NCBI RefSeq assembly: GCF_051466335.1
Contig: NZ_CP195793.1
Span: forward strand, 3,348,001-3,412,000
From: Planctomicrobium sp051466335
GTDB lineage: Bacteria > Planctomycetota > Planctomycetia > Planctomycetales > Planctomycetaceae
Direction: 5' to 3'
DNA length: 64,000 bases
The notes under the pieces were generated by a model that worked only from the letters and a program-made list of their open reading frames with translations, was not told the DNA's origin and did no database searches. The position numbers and the translations under genes are program-made. The stretch's first letter is position 1. Every line of letters starts with the position of its first letter. Below, one piece after another: positions 27,888-36,605 of the stretch.

Positions 27888-28961
27888 ATGGAAATTTCTC
27901 CCGGATTGCATGCCCGCCTGCAGGGGACAACCTCGACGCTGGATCAATCTGGCGACTGGCCTGCGGAACAATTGGCATGGATCAATGACGAAGGAATTTC
28001 AAAATGGGCCATCCCCGCAGCCTACGGTGGAATGGAACTCACTCAAACCAAGCTGATCGAGGGTTACGAATCTCTTTCAGCGGCGTGCATGACGACCGCC
28101 TTTATCATGACTCAGCGAAACGGCGCCTGTCAGCGAATTGCGTCCTCTCCGAATGAAGAATTGAAACGCCGCCTTCTTCCTGATTTAGCTCAGGGAACCA
28201 CGTTCGCGACGGTTGGAATATCACATCTCACCACGTCACAACAACACCTGCGCACACCAGCGGTACAAGTGAAGTTCGACGGGGACAATCTGATTCTCAA
28301 CGGCGGTATCCCCTGGGTCACAGGAGCGGCTTATGCCGAGCACATCGTCACAGGCGGAACCTGCCCTGATGGAGAGCAGGTCCTGATTGCCCTCCCGACC
28401 AACATCCCCGGAGTTCAAGTTCAGCCTCACTCACAGCTGATGGCTTTTACCGAGTCTCACACCGCCAGAGTTGCGTTGAATCATGTTGTCCTCAGTCGAA
28501 GCCATCTCATCGCTGGCCCGACATCAGATATTATGACCAAAGGAGTCGGTGGCGGAACGGGCTCCCAGACCACCTCAGCCCTCGCGCTTGGTCTCACTCG
28601 GTCATCGCTGCATCTCATTCGGGAACAGGCAACAACTCGCACCGAATTCCAGGAAATTGCCTCCGCCTTTGAACACGAATTCGAAGAAATCCGAGGTCAA
28701 CTCTACGCATCACTGTCGTTCCCATCAACGAGCGTTGACATTGACTCTTCCCCTTGGTCCGCTGCTCAAATCCGCCAGCGGGCCAACTCTCTGGCTCTTC
28801 GAGTCACACAGGCAAGCCTCGCGATTACCAAGGGCGCCGGGTACGTTCGTGGGCATCCAGCGGAGTTGGCAGTACGGCAAGCGATGTTCTTTTTGGTCTG
28901 GTCTTGCCCGCAGCATGTTGTACAAGAGTTTCTGAAAGAATCGGCGTTCAGGAAAGTTTGA
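27888..28961 (+). CDS. Acyl-CoA dehydrogenase family protein
   Basis: 357 residues, a little shorter than typical members (about 380). Recognisable parts: the helical N-terminal domain (WAIPAAYGGMELTQTKLIEGYESLSAACMTT), the beta domain with FATVGISHLTT and LILNGGIPWVTGAAYAEHIVTGG, and the C-terminal helical domain (ALRVTQASLAITKGAGYVRGHPAELAVRQAMFF). FAD binding is expected. The catalytic Glu of classical enzymes is not evident, so the substrate and even the reaction are uncertain; it could be a monooxygenase-like member. Stand-alone gene upstream of glgA. Confidence 0.82.
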   Translation: MEISPGLHARLQGTTSTLDQSGDWPAEQLAWINDEGISKWAIPAAYGGMELTQTKLIEGYESLSAACMTTAFIMTQRNGACQRIASSPNEELKRRLLPDLAQGTTFATVGISHLTTSQQHLRTPAVQVKFDGDNLILNGGIPWVTGAAYAEHIVTGGTCPDGEQVLIALPTNIPGVQVQPHSQLMAFTESHTARVALNHVVLSRSHLIAGPTSDIMTKGVGGGTGSQTTSALALGLTRSSLHLIREQATTRTEFQEIASAFEHEFEEIRGQLYASLSFPSTSVDIDSSPWSAAQIRQRANSLALRVTQASLAITKGAGYVRGHPAELAVRQAMFFLVWSCPQHVVQEFLKESAFRKV

Positions 28962-29124
28962 TGCAAAACGTCAAAACCATTGATTTTCGTAGATCATTCT
29001 TCTTGCAATGTCGTTATGAGTTACGATTCAACTGATGCGAAGTTTCCCGGGAAATCGACTCACGTGCGAGTCGCCGGCTGAGCAGCGAATTGACAGAACA
29101 CGTTCAACAGGATGTACGACTCCC

Positions 29125-30603
29125 ATGCGTATTTTGATGGCCAGTTCCGAAGCGGTTCCATATGCAAAAACGGGTGGACTTGCCGACGTCGCTACCGGGC
29201 TCAGCAAGGCGCTGTCAGATACCGGACATGATGTCACACTCGTGCTTCCGCTCTATCGCCGGATCATCCCCGAATCCCGACGCGGTGAGCCAGTAGCGAT
29301 TGTTGGAGTTGAACTTCATAACTCGACCATTCGAGCCACAATTCGTCGGACCATTCTTCCCGGGACAAACGTGGAGGTTCTGCTCGTCGATCAACCGACA
29401 TTTTTTGATCGCAAGCAACTCTACACCGAAGGGGGAAGCGACTACCCCGACAACGCAGAGCGATTCATTTTCTTCAGCCGCGCAGTCGTTGAAATCTCGC
29501 AGACCCTTGTTCGCCCTCACATCATTCACACCAACGACTGGCAAACCGCCCTCATTCCGGCCATCATCCGGCATGAGCGTCGAACAGAAGGAAAATTCAC
29601 GAACACCGGGACGATCCTGACCATCCACAACATGGCCTTTCATGGTCAATTTCCCGCCTGGCAGATGGAACTCACCGGGATCCCAAATGCCGATTCCAAC
29701 TGGCAGGAGATGGAATTCAACAACCATCTCAACCTGTTGAAAACGGGGATCGTCACGACTGACATCATCACGACGGTCAGCCCGACATACGCTGCAGAAA
29801 TCTGTCGCCCGGAATTCGGATGCGGAATGGACCAACTGCTTCGGGAACGGCAAGAAACTCTCGTCGGAATCCTCAACGGGGTCGACACGAAAGAATGGAA
29901 TCCAGAGATCGACACCAATCTCGCTGCCCAGTTTTCTGCTGAGACATTTCTGGTTGGCAAACCGAAGTGCAAAGCAGCCCTGCAGGCTGAAATGAAACTT
30001 GATGTTCGCCCGAACGCGATGTTGTTCGGAATGGTCTCCCGGTTGACGGATCAAAAAGGGCTCGACCTGATCGCGCAAAAAGCAGACGAGTTGCTGCAGG
30101 CGGACGTACAGATTGCCGTCCTGGGAACAGGTGACAAAGGATTTGAAAATTACCTGCTCTCACTCCAGCAGCGCTACCCCGGGAAGGTCGCCGTCAAAAT
30201 TGGCTTCAACGAAGGTCTGGCACACCGCATCGAAGCGGGTTCAGATGCTTACCTGATGCCAAGCCGATTCGAACCTTGCGGACTGAATCAGCAGTACAGC
30301 CTCATATACGGCACGATTCCAATTGTTCATTCTGTCGGTGGACTTGCCGATTCCGTGATCGATGCCACGCCGGAACATGTCGACCAAAAGATTGCCAACG
30401 GCTTCAAATTCTACAACTACGATTCAGAAGCTTACATTCAGGCTGTCTGGCGAGCAGTTGGAACCTACACGCACTACCGCGATCAGTGGAATCAACTCGT
30501 TAAAAACGGGATGAGCCGCGATCTTTCGTGGAATCAAAGCGCCAATGAATACATCAAGGCTTACCAACGTGCGATAGAAATCGCTGGTCGCAGCACAAAC
30601 TGA
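29125..30603 (+). CDS. glgA: Glycogen synthase (GT5)
   Basis: 493 residues, normal for bacterial GlgA. It transfers glucose from ADP-glucose to the growing alpha-1,4-glucan. The ADP-glucose-binding KTGGL motif is at residues 15-19 (VPYAKTGGLADV); HTNDWQTALIP and GILNGVDTKEWNP are further signatures; the GT-B nucleotide site has PSRFEPCGLNQQYSLIYGTIP with the E-x7-E type acids. The start at 29125 puts KTGGL at its standard place; an upstream extension to 29035 is not family-like. A GH57 glucanase follows 107 bp downstream on the same strand, forming a glycogen pair. Confidence 0.95.
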   Translation: MRILMASSEAVPYAKTGGLADVATGLSKALSDTGHDVTLVLPLYRRIIPESRRGEPVAIVGVELHNSTIRATIRRTILPGTNVEVLLVDQPTFFDRKQLYTEGGSDYPDNAERFIFFSRAVVEISQTLVRPHIIHTNDWQTALIPAIIRHERRTEGKFTNTGTILTIHNMAFHGQFPAWQMELTGIPNADSNWQEMEFNNHLNLLKTGIVTTDIITTVSPTYAAEICRPEFGCGMDQLLRERQETLVGILNGVDTKEWNPEIDTNLAAQFSAETFLVGKPKCKAALQAEMKLDVRPNAMLFGMVSRLTDQKGLDLIAQKADELLQADVQIAVLGTGDKGFENYLLSLQQRYPGKVAVKIGFNEGLAHRIEAGSDAYLMPSRFEPCGLNQQYSLIYGTIPIVHSVGGLADSVIDATPEHVDQKIANGFKFYNYDSEAYIQAVWRAVGTYTHYRDQWNQLVKNGMSRDLSWNQSANEYIKAYQRAIEIAGRSTN

Positions 30604-30710
30604 TATTCAATTTTCTCCCGGAGTTGATTTGAATAATCAAATCTAGGGTGATCGAACCGGCCTCTGGTTCCAGCACTTAGTATCACTTCAGAAGATTGGG
30701 TCCTCATCCC

Positions 30711-32897
30711 ATGCAGCCTGTTTCGCTCTCATTGTTCTGGCATCAACATCAGCCGTACTACCCAGACGATCTCACTGGGGAAACGCTGATGCCCTGGGTG
30801 CGGCTCCATTCGACCAAAGACTACATCGGAATGGCGCTCCATATTCAGGAAGTCCCTGAGTTTCGATGCAGCATCAACCTGGTTCCAAGTCTTCTCAAGC
30901 AAATTCAACGCTACGTTCAAGGTGGGAGTGACAAACACCTCGACATTTCGCGACTCGCTGCAGATTCTCTTTCAGAAACCGATGCCATCTACTTGCTCGA
31001 CCATTTTTTTATGGCCAACGAATGGACGATGGTTCGTCCATATCCGCGCTACCATGAGCTTCACCAAAAGCGGGCTCATGGGCGTGACAACGTGGAAGAT
31101 GCCCTCGCCAGATTCACCGTACAGGATCTTCGAGATTTGCAGGTCTGGAACAATCTGACCTGGATTCACGATCTCGTATTCGAACGAGATGCCGAGCTTC
31201 GCGAGTTTCGGGATAAGGGAAAGAACTACACGGAGAAAGAGAAATCATGGCTATTGAAAAAGCAGCTTGAGCTCGTTGCCGAGGTGATCCCCATTCACCG
31301 CAAGCTCTCCGAAGGGGGTCAGGTCGAACTGACGACGACGCCGTTCTACCATCCGATTCTGCCGCTTCTCTGGGATAAGAAGTGTGCCCGGGAAGCGATG
31401 CCGGGTGCTCCACTTCCTAAGTACACCGCCAGCTACAAAGAAGATGCGATCACGCAAATCCAGAAGGCGGTGGCGTATCACCAAGAACTCTTTGGCTCCG
31501 CCCCTCGCGGAATGTGGCCGTCAGAAGGTTCAGTCTCCCAAGACATTCTCGGTTCAATCGCGTCGTCGGGGATCGAATGGATCGCCACAGACGAACAGAT
31601 TTTAATGCACTCCACAGATGGCTTTGTCCATCGCGATGGGAATGGACTCGTCAATCGTCCCGACATGCTCTATCGCCCTTGGCGCGTGGAACAGGATGGG
31701 AAAGGTCTCGGAATCATCTTCCGTGATCATGGATTGAGCGATCTGATTGGATTCCATTACCAGCGAAACGATCCTCGCTGGGCAGCGAACGACCTGCTTG
31801 CAAAAGTAAAAGAGATCGGACGTTCGATTGCGTCCAGCTCAGAGCAACCCGCTTTTGTCCCGATCATCCTCGATGGAGAGAACTGCTGGGAATACTACCC
31901 GGATGGAGGAGTGGCGTTCTTAAGAAACCTGTATCGCTCAGCCGTGCAGGACAAAGAAATCAATCCAGTGCGGGTTTCCGATCATCTCGTAAAGCACCCG
32001 CCAGCACACAAAATCAGCCGGCTTTTCGCGGGAAGCTGGATCAATCACGACTTTTACATCTGGATCGGACATCAGGACGATCGAGACGCGTGGGATCTCG
32101 TGCACATCACACGCGAATTCCTGGTCAAAGCGGAGAAGACCGGGAAGTTCGAATCGACACTCATCTCGAAAGCGTGGGACGAGTTGATGATCGCCGAAGG
32201 GAGCGACTGGTTCTGGTGGTACGGAGACGACCATAACTCCGCACAGGATGCACTGTTTGATGAGCTTTTCCGCAGACACCTCCGCAATGTCTATTCGCTA
32301 CTCGGTGAGGCGCCCCCTTCAGATCTGCTCAAGCCGGTCACGCGTACGGAACGCCGTCACATCCACAGCAGCCCAAGATCGTTCCTGAATGTGAAGGTCG
32401 ATGGCCGCAAGTCGTACTTTGAGTGGTTGAATGCCGGACATTATGTCGCGGGGAGTGAACGAGGAACGATGACGATGGTCAGCGAGACCGTTGTCAAAGA
32501 TCTGTACTTTGGATTCGACACTCGCAACCTCTTGCTGCGGTTGGACGGAGCAACGACGGCCGTCAACGATTTCAGGGACTATGACGAGATCCGCTTCAAG
32601 TTCGTCGAACCGTATGGAACGGAGATTCGTGCGAAGTTCCAGGAAAAAACCGTTCAGACCCCGAAGGTGAGCATTGACGACAAGCCATTAGCCGAGTCAA
32701 GTGGAGCCTATGCGTACGATCGAGTCTTTGAACTTTCCGTCCCCTGGAAAGACTTGGGAGTAACCATCGGTCAACGACTACACGTCGCCGCCGAGTTGAT
32801 GAAAGGTGGAGAAGTCATCGAACGGACTCCGAGCGAAGGGACCATCGACATGACCGTCCCCTCTGCCGACTTTGAAATGCATATGTGGCAGGCGTAG
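30711..32897 (+). CDS. Glycoside hydrolase family 57 (alpha-glucan-acting)
   Basis: 728 residues. The N-terminal GH57 barrel shows HQHQPY at 11-16, ELTTTPFYHPILPL, the probable nucleophile Glu272 in GMWPSEGSVS, and IATDEQIL, with the later acidic motif in SDWFWWYGDDHNSAQD. The final 170 residues form a beta-sandwich (FEWLNAGHYVAGSERGTMTM...). GH57 enzymes are alpha-amylases, amylopullulanases or branching enzymes; placing this one after glgA suggests glycogen branching or breakdown. No signal peptide is visible, so it is likely cytoplasmic. A very strong terminator follows. I chose the ATG at 30711 over 30696 because of its family-like N-terminus. Confidence 0.9.
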   Translation: MQPVSLSLFWHQHQPYYPDDLTGETLMPWVRLHSTKDYIGMALHIQEVPEFRCSINLVPSLLKQIQRYVQGGSDKHLDISRLAADSLSETDAIYLLDHFFMANEWTMVRPYPRYHELHQKRAHGRDNVEDALARFTVQDLRDLQVWNNLTWIHDLVFERDAELREFRDKGKNYTEKEKSWLLKKQLELVAEVIPIHRKLSEGGQVELTTTPFYHPILPLLWDKKCAREAMPGAPLPKYTASYKEDAITQIQKAVAYHQELFGSAPRGMWPSEGSVSQDILGSIASSGIEWIATDEQILMHSTDGFVHRDGNGLVNRPDMLYRPWRVEQDGKGLGIIFRDHGLSDLIGFHYQRNDPRWAANDLLAKVKEIGRSIASSSEQPAFVPIILDGENCWEYYPDGGVAFLRNLYRSAVQDKEINPVRVSDHLVKHPPAHKISRLFAGSWINHDFYIWIGHQDDRDAWDLVHITREFLVKAEKTGKFESTLISKAWDELMIAEGSDWFWWYGDDHNSAQDALFDELFRRHLRNVYSLLGEAPPSDLLKPVTRTERRHIHSSPRSFLNVKVDGRKSYFEWLNAGHYVAGSERGTMTMVSETVVKDLYFGFDTRNLLLRLDGATTAVNDFRDYDEIRFKFVEPYGTEIRAKFQEKTVQTPKVSIDDKPLAESSGAYAYDRVFELSVPWKDLGVTIGQRLHVAAELMKGGEVIERTPSEGTIDMTVPSADFEMHMWQA

Positions 32898-32921
32898 AGT
32901 TCGCTGCTCTGTGAGAAATCG

Positions 32922-32967
32922 CAAAGAGCGTTTGCAATCATTGGAATTGCAAACGCTCTTTGTTTTT
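32922..32967 (+). terminator. Strong intrinsic terminator after the GH57 gene
   Basis: A perfect 17-bp stem (caaagagcgtttgcaat / attgcaaacgctctttg), 7-nt loop, then TTTTT. Confidence 0.95.
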
Positions 32968-33148
32968 CGATTGAGTGCTCGGGCCGTTCGCCTGCAATCA
33001 CGTGTCAGCGGTCGAAGCGAAATCCAATTCTTTTCTTCAACTCGCAGGCTGGGGGCCTGGAGCGCCTCTCACAAGAGTGTGGCGTTCCGGCGGCGAGAAA
33101 CGCAGCGTTTGAACGAGTGTTCGCCGCCACATCCCCCTGAGACAGGGT

Positions 33149-33736
33149 CTAGAGAACACCCTTTGAAGAGGGGATTCCGGTCTGGCGGGGATCAACAGTG
33201 ATGGCAACTCGCAGGGCCCGGGCTGTCGCTTTGAATATCGCTTCAGAAATATGGTGGCTGTTGTGCCCGTGGTGATGCACAACGTGCAAGTTCATCAAAG
33301 CGTTAGCTGCAACTGCCTGCCAGAAGACTTCCACCAATTGTGAGTCAAACTCTCCGATCTTCTCGGTCGGGAATTTGAAGTTATCGACAAACCAGTAGCG
33401 TCCGCTGAGATCGAGAGCAGAAGTGACAAGCGTGTCTTCCATCGGGAGAGTCATGCTCCCGTAGCGGTTGATACCAGCCTTGTCTCCGACTGCCTGTCGA
33501 ATGGCCTGCCCCAGACAAATGCCTGTGTCTTCCACTGTGTGGTGCTGATCAACTTCGAGGTCGCCGACCGCTTTGATCTTCAGATCGAAGAGGCCATGTT
33601 TTGCGAACAGTGTCAGCATATGGTTGAAAAAGCCGACTCCGGTATCGATTTCAGAGACTCCGGTCCCATCAAGGTTGATAGAAAGGGAGATTTTTGTTTC
33701 GCCGGTTGTGCGATCAATGGAGGCTGTACGAGGCAT
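33149..33736 (-). CDS. hisB: Imidazoleglycerol-phosphate dehydratase
   Basis: 195 residues, the length of the monofunctional enzyme (no N-terminal phosphatase domain). It dehydrates imidazole glycerol phosphate to imidazole acetol phosphate in histidine synthesis. Manganese-binding histidine motifs are present: FFNHMLTLFAKHG, DLEVDQHHTVEDTG and NLHVVHHHGHNSHHISEA. The ATG at 33736 gives the standard start (MPRTASIDRTTGETKI); a frame to 33787 exists. hisC lies 101 bp upstream on the same strand, so the two are probably co-transcribed and supply consecutive-but-one steps. Confidence 0.97.
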   Translation of the reverse strand: MPRTASIDRTTGETKISLSINLDGTGVSEIDTGVGFFNHMLTLFAKHGLFDLKIKAVGDLEVDQHHTVEDTGICLGQAIRQAVGDKAGINRYGSMTLPMEDTLVTSALDLSGRYWFVDNFKFPTEKIGEFDSQLVEVFWQAVAANALMNLHVVHHHGHNSHHISEAIFKATARALRVAITVDPRQTGIPSSKGVL

Positions 33737-33837
33737 GGCTGCTTGATGTTGATGAAGTGTTGTGTCTGAGGAAGGCCCAATAATCATGTCAATGAAGCTG
33801 ATCAGCTGATCCTAATTCTGCATCGAATCAGATCGAA

Positions 33838-34926
33838 TTACAGAATTTCACGCAGGGCGGCGAGAAATGTATCGATTTGCGGATCGGTTCCGACGGTAAT
33901 TCGCAATCCATCAATCAAACCTTCAGGATTTTCTGGGGTTGGATCGACCGCCTGAGGGAATTTCATGTAGCGGACAAGGATTTGACGAGCCTTGAGAGCT
34001 TCGTAGATCTCAGCGTGTGATCGCGTCGGGTGCGTCGACCACACAAAATTTGCCTGACTTGGAACAATCGAAAAGCCGAGTTGAACCAATTCGTTCTGCA
34101 ATCGGGTACGAGTCGCGATGATCTTGGCACGGTTGGCCAACATCCAGTCCTGGTCGCGAATTGCCGCTTCCGCAGCAGCGAGTGAAAGCGCATCACAGTT
34201 ATAGCTGTCTTTGACTTTTCGCATCCCCGCGACCAGATCAGGATGTGCGATCGCAAATCCGAATCGCAGTCCAGCCAGACTGTAAGACTTGCTGAAGGTT
34301 CTGGTGACGATGATCTGCTTACCGGCTTCGCTCTTGAGTAGACCCAGCTGATCCGGCTCATCAGCGAAATCACCGTAGGCTTCATCGAGAACGAGGACAC
34401 CGTCTGCTGGGATCAACGATTTGAGAGTCTCATCATCCCAACGATTTCCGGATGGAGAGTTCGGATTCGGGAGGAAGAGCAGTTTCGCCTGGCTGAGCAA
34501 CGCTCGGTTGCGAGGTAGATTCCAGCTCCAGTCGGAGTTCAAGGCGAGTCGTGCATGTCGGCTTCCCTGAATCTCCGCGAGCGTTTCGTAAAGAATGTAG
34601 CTCGGGTACGGATATGCGATCAGGTCGTTTTTGTCCGCGAACGATCGAACAAGAATTGTCAGGTTTTCATCACTCCCATTCGCAGGGAAGATCCACTCGG
34701 GTTCGACTCCCAGTACCTCGGCAGCAGCCTTGCAGAACGAGCGCCCCAGTGGATCCGGGTAGACGTGCAGCCTGTCTTTCGCAACGCGAGTGATTGCCTC
34801 AACGACATCGGGAGACGGCGGATATGGATTTTCGTTGGTGTTCAGCTTCACCCAGCCAGCAGTCTGGGGTTGTTCACCAGGGACATAACCATGCAGTTTT
34901 TCAATATTCGGACGAAACAGTGTCAT
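33838..34926 (-). CDS. hisC: Histidinol-phosphate aminotransferase
   Basis: 362 residues, a fold-type I PLP enzyme. It transaminates imidazole acetol phosphate to histidinol phosphate. The opening LNTNENPYPPSPDV is the HisC signature; FANGSDE-type segment, VLDEAYGDFAD, and the PLP-Lys motif TRTFSKSYSLAGLRFGF are intact; the tail LRITVGTDPQIDTFLAAL carries the substrate Arg. It heads a small hisC-hisB unit. Confidence 0.96.
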   Translation of the reverse strand: MTLFRPNIEKLHGYVPGEQPQTAGWVKLNTNENPYPPSPDVVEAITRVAKDRLHVYPDPLGRSFCKAAAEVLGVEPEWIFPANGSDENLTILVRSFADKNDLIAYPYPSYILYETLAEIQGSRHARLALNSDWSWNLPRNRALLSQAKLLFLPNPNSPSGNRWDDETLKSLIPADGVLVLDEAYGDFADEPDQLGLLKSEAGKQIIVTRTFSKSYSLAGLRFGFAIAHPDLVAGMRKVKDSYNCDALSLAAAEAAIRDQDWMLANRAKIIATRTRLQNELVQLGFSIVPSQANFVWSTHPTRSHAEIYEALKARQILVRYMKFPQAVDPTPENPEGLIDGLRITVGTDPQIDTFLAALREIL

Positions 34927-35408
34927 GCTGGGAATTCACTATAAACAATGGCGAATCGGTTCGATTCCCCGGACGCGCGAAGTCAATGTCAGGTTGAGAC
35001 GTCGTTGAACGCTCCCATCAATGCAAGTGCACAAATGCGCCAGAAGCCAATATCTGGACCCATCGTTCTCACTGGATGTTCGCGATCGTGGGAGGTTCAA
35101 TTGAGCAGATTGTGGCAGGTCATGGATTCTGGAACCAGCCATCTTGGGGTGAGCGGCTTGAAATCGCTGTAAACCCCGATGGATTGCATGTTTGACACTA
35201 ATATCATCAACTCGTCTCCGTCCGCCGAACAGAAACGCAACTTGAAAATCACACTGCCGAATGTCTGTGTGGTCGATGGGCCGTGATTTCCGGCGATCAG
35301 TAGAAGAAGTAGCACGAAGCGAGGAGAGTCGGTATTTCTCTGCGTCGCGCCGCGACATCGTCAAGGTCCCTGCCCGAAACATTGAGACTGCGTTGAATTG
35401 AGAAATGA
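34927..35408. other. Divergent intergenic region, no confident gene
   Basis: 482 bp between hisC (minus) and the thioesterase (plus). A 72-codon minus frame (35097-35315, starting MLLLLLIAGNHG) and a few plus frames exist, none convincing. A T-loop-like ggttcgattcc at 34958-34968 has no tRNA around it. Confidence 0.35.
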
Positions 35409-35879
35409 ATGGCCATCTATTTTGACTTTGAAGTGACCGTCGTTCCTGCAGATATCGATGGACTGGGACACGCCAACAACACCGTTTACTTTCGATGGAT
35501 GCAGGATGCTGCCGTTGCTCATTCGTCGCTGCAACGATGGCCAACCGAACGCTATGAGTTGCACGGATGGGCCTGGTTTGTGAGGTCGCATCACATTGAA
35601 TACCGACGGCCAGCACTGTTGGGGAATGTCCTGCGAATTCGAACGTGGGTCAGTGAAATGACAAAGTTCACCTCTCGCCGAAAATTCGAATTTTTCTGTG
35701 GGAATCAGTTGATCGCTCGTGCGGAAACGTACTGGGCGTTCGTCGACACGCGATCTGGTCGGCTGCAGGCCATTCCGAATGAAGTCTCAAGTTCGTTCGA
35801 ACTTCCCGCAGAGAATGGGGGCAGAGCGAACGCCGACGAAGCGCGTACCGCACCGTCAGACGATGGCACAGCGATGTGA
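35409..35879 (+). CDS. Acyl-CoA thioesterase, hot-dog fold (4HBT/YbgC type)
   Basis: 156 residues. The N-terminal active-site segment VVPADIDGLGHANNTVYFRWM matches the 4-hydroxybenzoyl-CoA thioesterase class, with the catalytic Asp before the helix and the GHxNN turn. The second half (HHIEYRRPALLGNVLRIRTWV, FEFFCGNQLIARAETYWAFVD) is the hot-dog strand region. The last 25 residues are acidic and disordered-looking. It hydrolyses acyl-CoA or acyl-ACP; substrate unknown. Convergent with the glycosyltransferase 15 bp away. Confidence 0.85.
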   Translation: MAIYFDFEVTVVPADIDGLGHANNTVYFRWMQDAAVAHSSLQRWPTERYELHGWAWFVRSHHIEYRRPALLGNVLRIRTWVSEMTKFTSRRKFEFFCGNQLIARAETYWAFVDTRSGRLQAIPNEVSSSFELPAENGGRANADEARTAPSDDGTAM

Positions 35880-35894
35880 TTGGAACCTCAACTT

Positions 35895-36476
35895 TTACAG
35901 GTGGTAGCCGATCACGATGGGCACAAAGCGAATTGATGGTTTCTTCACCGAGAGTGCCTGCAGCCACCGATAATCCGTTCCCGGAGGCGGTTGGCCATTC
36001 CCCCATTTTGCGGTGAGAGCGAGTTCTCGCTTCACGCAGATGCACATGGTATCGATATCACCCGCGTGGAACTGCCCATCCCACCGGCGTGGAAGCGTGA
36101 CCATTCCATGGGCCTTTCGAAACCGGTGCTGAGTTTGTACGACACCGATATCGTGGTCCCAAGCGGTTGCGACGAGCGCGGAAATCGCGTGTGGGTGATA
36201 CAGATTGTCATCATCCCAGAAGCAGACGTATTTGCCGCGCGCTGCATGTATTCCCGCGTCTTTGGCGTACGCTCCAGCGTCTCCTCGATGAGAATCTAAC
36301 TGAACAAAACTCGCTCCCCACTGCTTCGAGACTTGTGCCGCCACAGCGTCCGGTCCATCAGAAACAACGATGTGTTCGCAGCGGAGATTGCTGTGACACT
36401 GCGTGCGAAACTGCTCAAGAGTCCGAGCGAGTTGGGACGGGCGTTGATGAGTCGCTGTGATAACGCTGAGATGCAT
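35895..36476 (-). CDS. Glycosyltransferase family 2 protein
   Basis: 193 residues, a short GT-A enzyme without membrane segments. LSVITATHQRPSQLARTLEQF is the typical start, VVSDGPDA follows, and VCFWDDDNLYHP carries the DxD metal/nucleotide-sugar site. The acceptor-side acid is not obvious, and the C-terminus is short, so it may be a minimal member. AGGAGA precedes the ATG at 36476. It lies downstream of ftsH but after a terminator, so it is probably separately transcribed. Confidence 0.82.
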   Translation of the reverse strand: MHLSVITATHQRPSQLARTLEQFRTQCHSNLRCEHIVVSDGPDAVAAQVSKQWGASFVQLDSHRGDAGAYAKDAGIHAARGKYVCFWDDDNLYHPHAISALVATAWDHDIGVVQTQHRFRKAHGMVTLPRRWDGQFHAGDIDTMCICVKRELALTAKWGNGQPPPGTDYRWLQALSVKKPSIRFVPIVIGYHL

Positions 36477-36529
36477 GCTGAGTCTCCTGTTGAATTCAGA
36501 AGACTTCGTTCTGTTGCGCGATCAATGAA

Positions 36530-36562
36530 AAACGGCCGCTTCAGATTCTGAAGCGACCGTTT
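36530..36562 (-). terminator. Intrinsic terminator after ftsH
   Basis: aaacggccgcttcag / ctgaagcgaccgttt, a 15-bp stem with one mismatch and a 3-nt loop; on the minus strand it runs into TTTTTC. Confidence 0.88.
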
Positions 36563-36605
36563 CAATTTGATGTCATCAGCGGTTCCGCTCCCCTTGCGAG
36601 AGGAA

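Noticed and set aside
29215..30078. 287-codon minus-strand ORF
   Set aside because: Antisense to glgA.
34955..34980. T-loop-like ggttcgattcc as a possible tRNA
   Set aside because: No D-arm, anticodon arm or acceptor pairing around it.
34939..35616. 225-codon minus-strand ORF before the thioesterase
   Set aside because: Overlaps the thioesterase 5' end antisense and has an Arg/Ser-rich, shadow-like composition.
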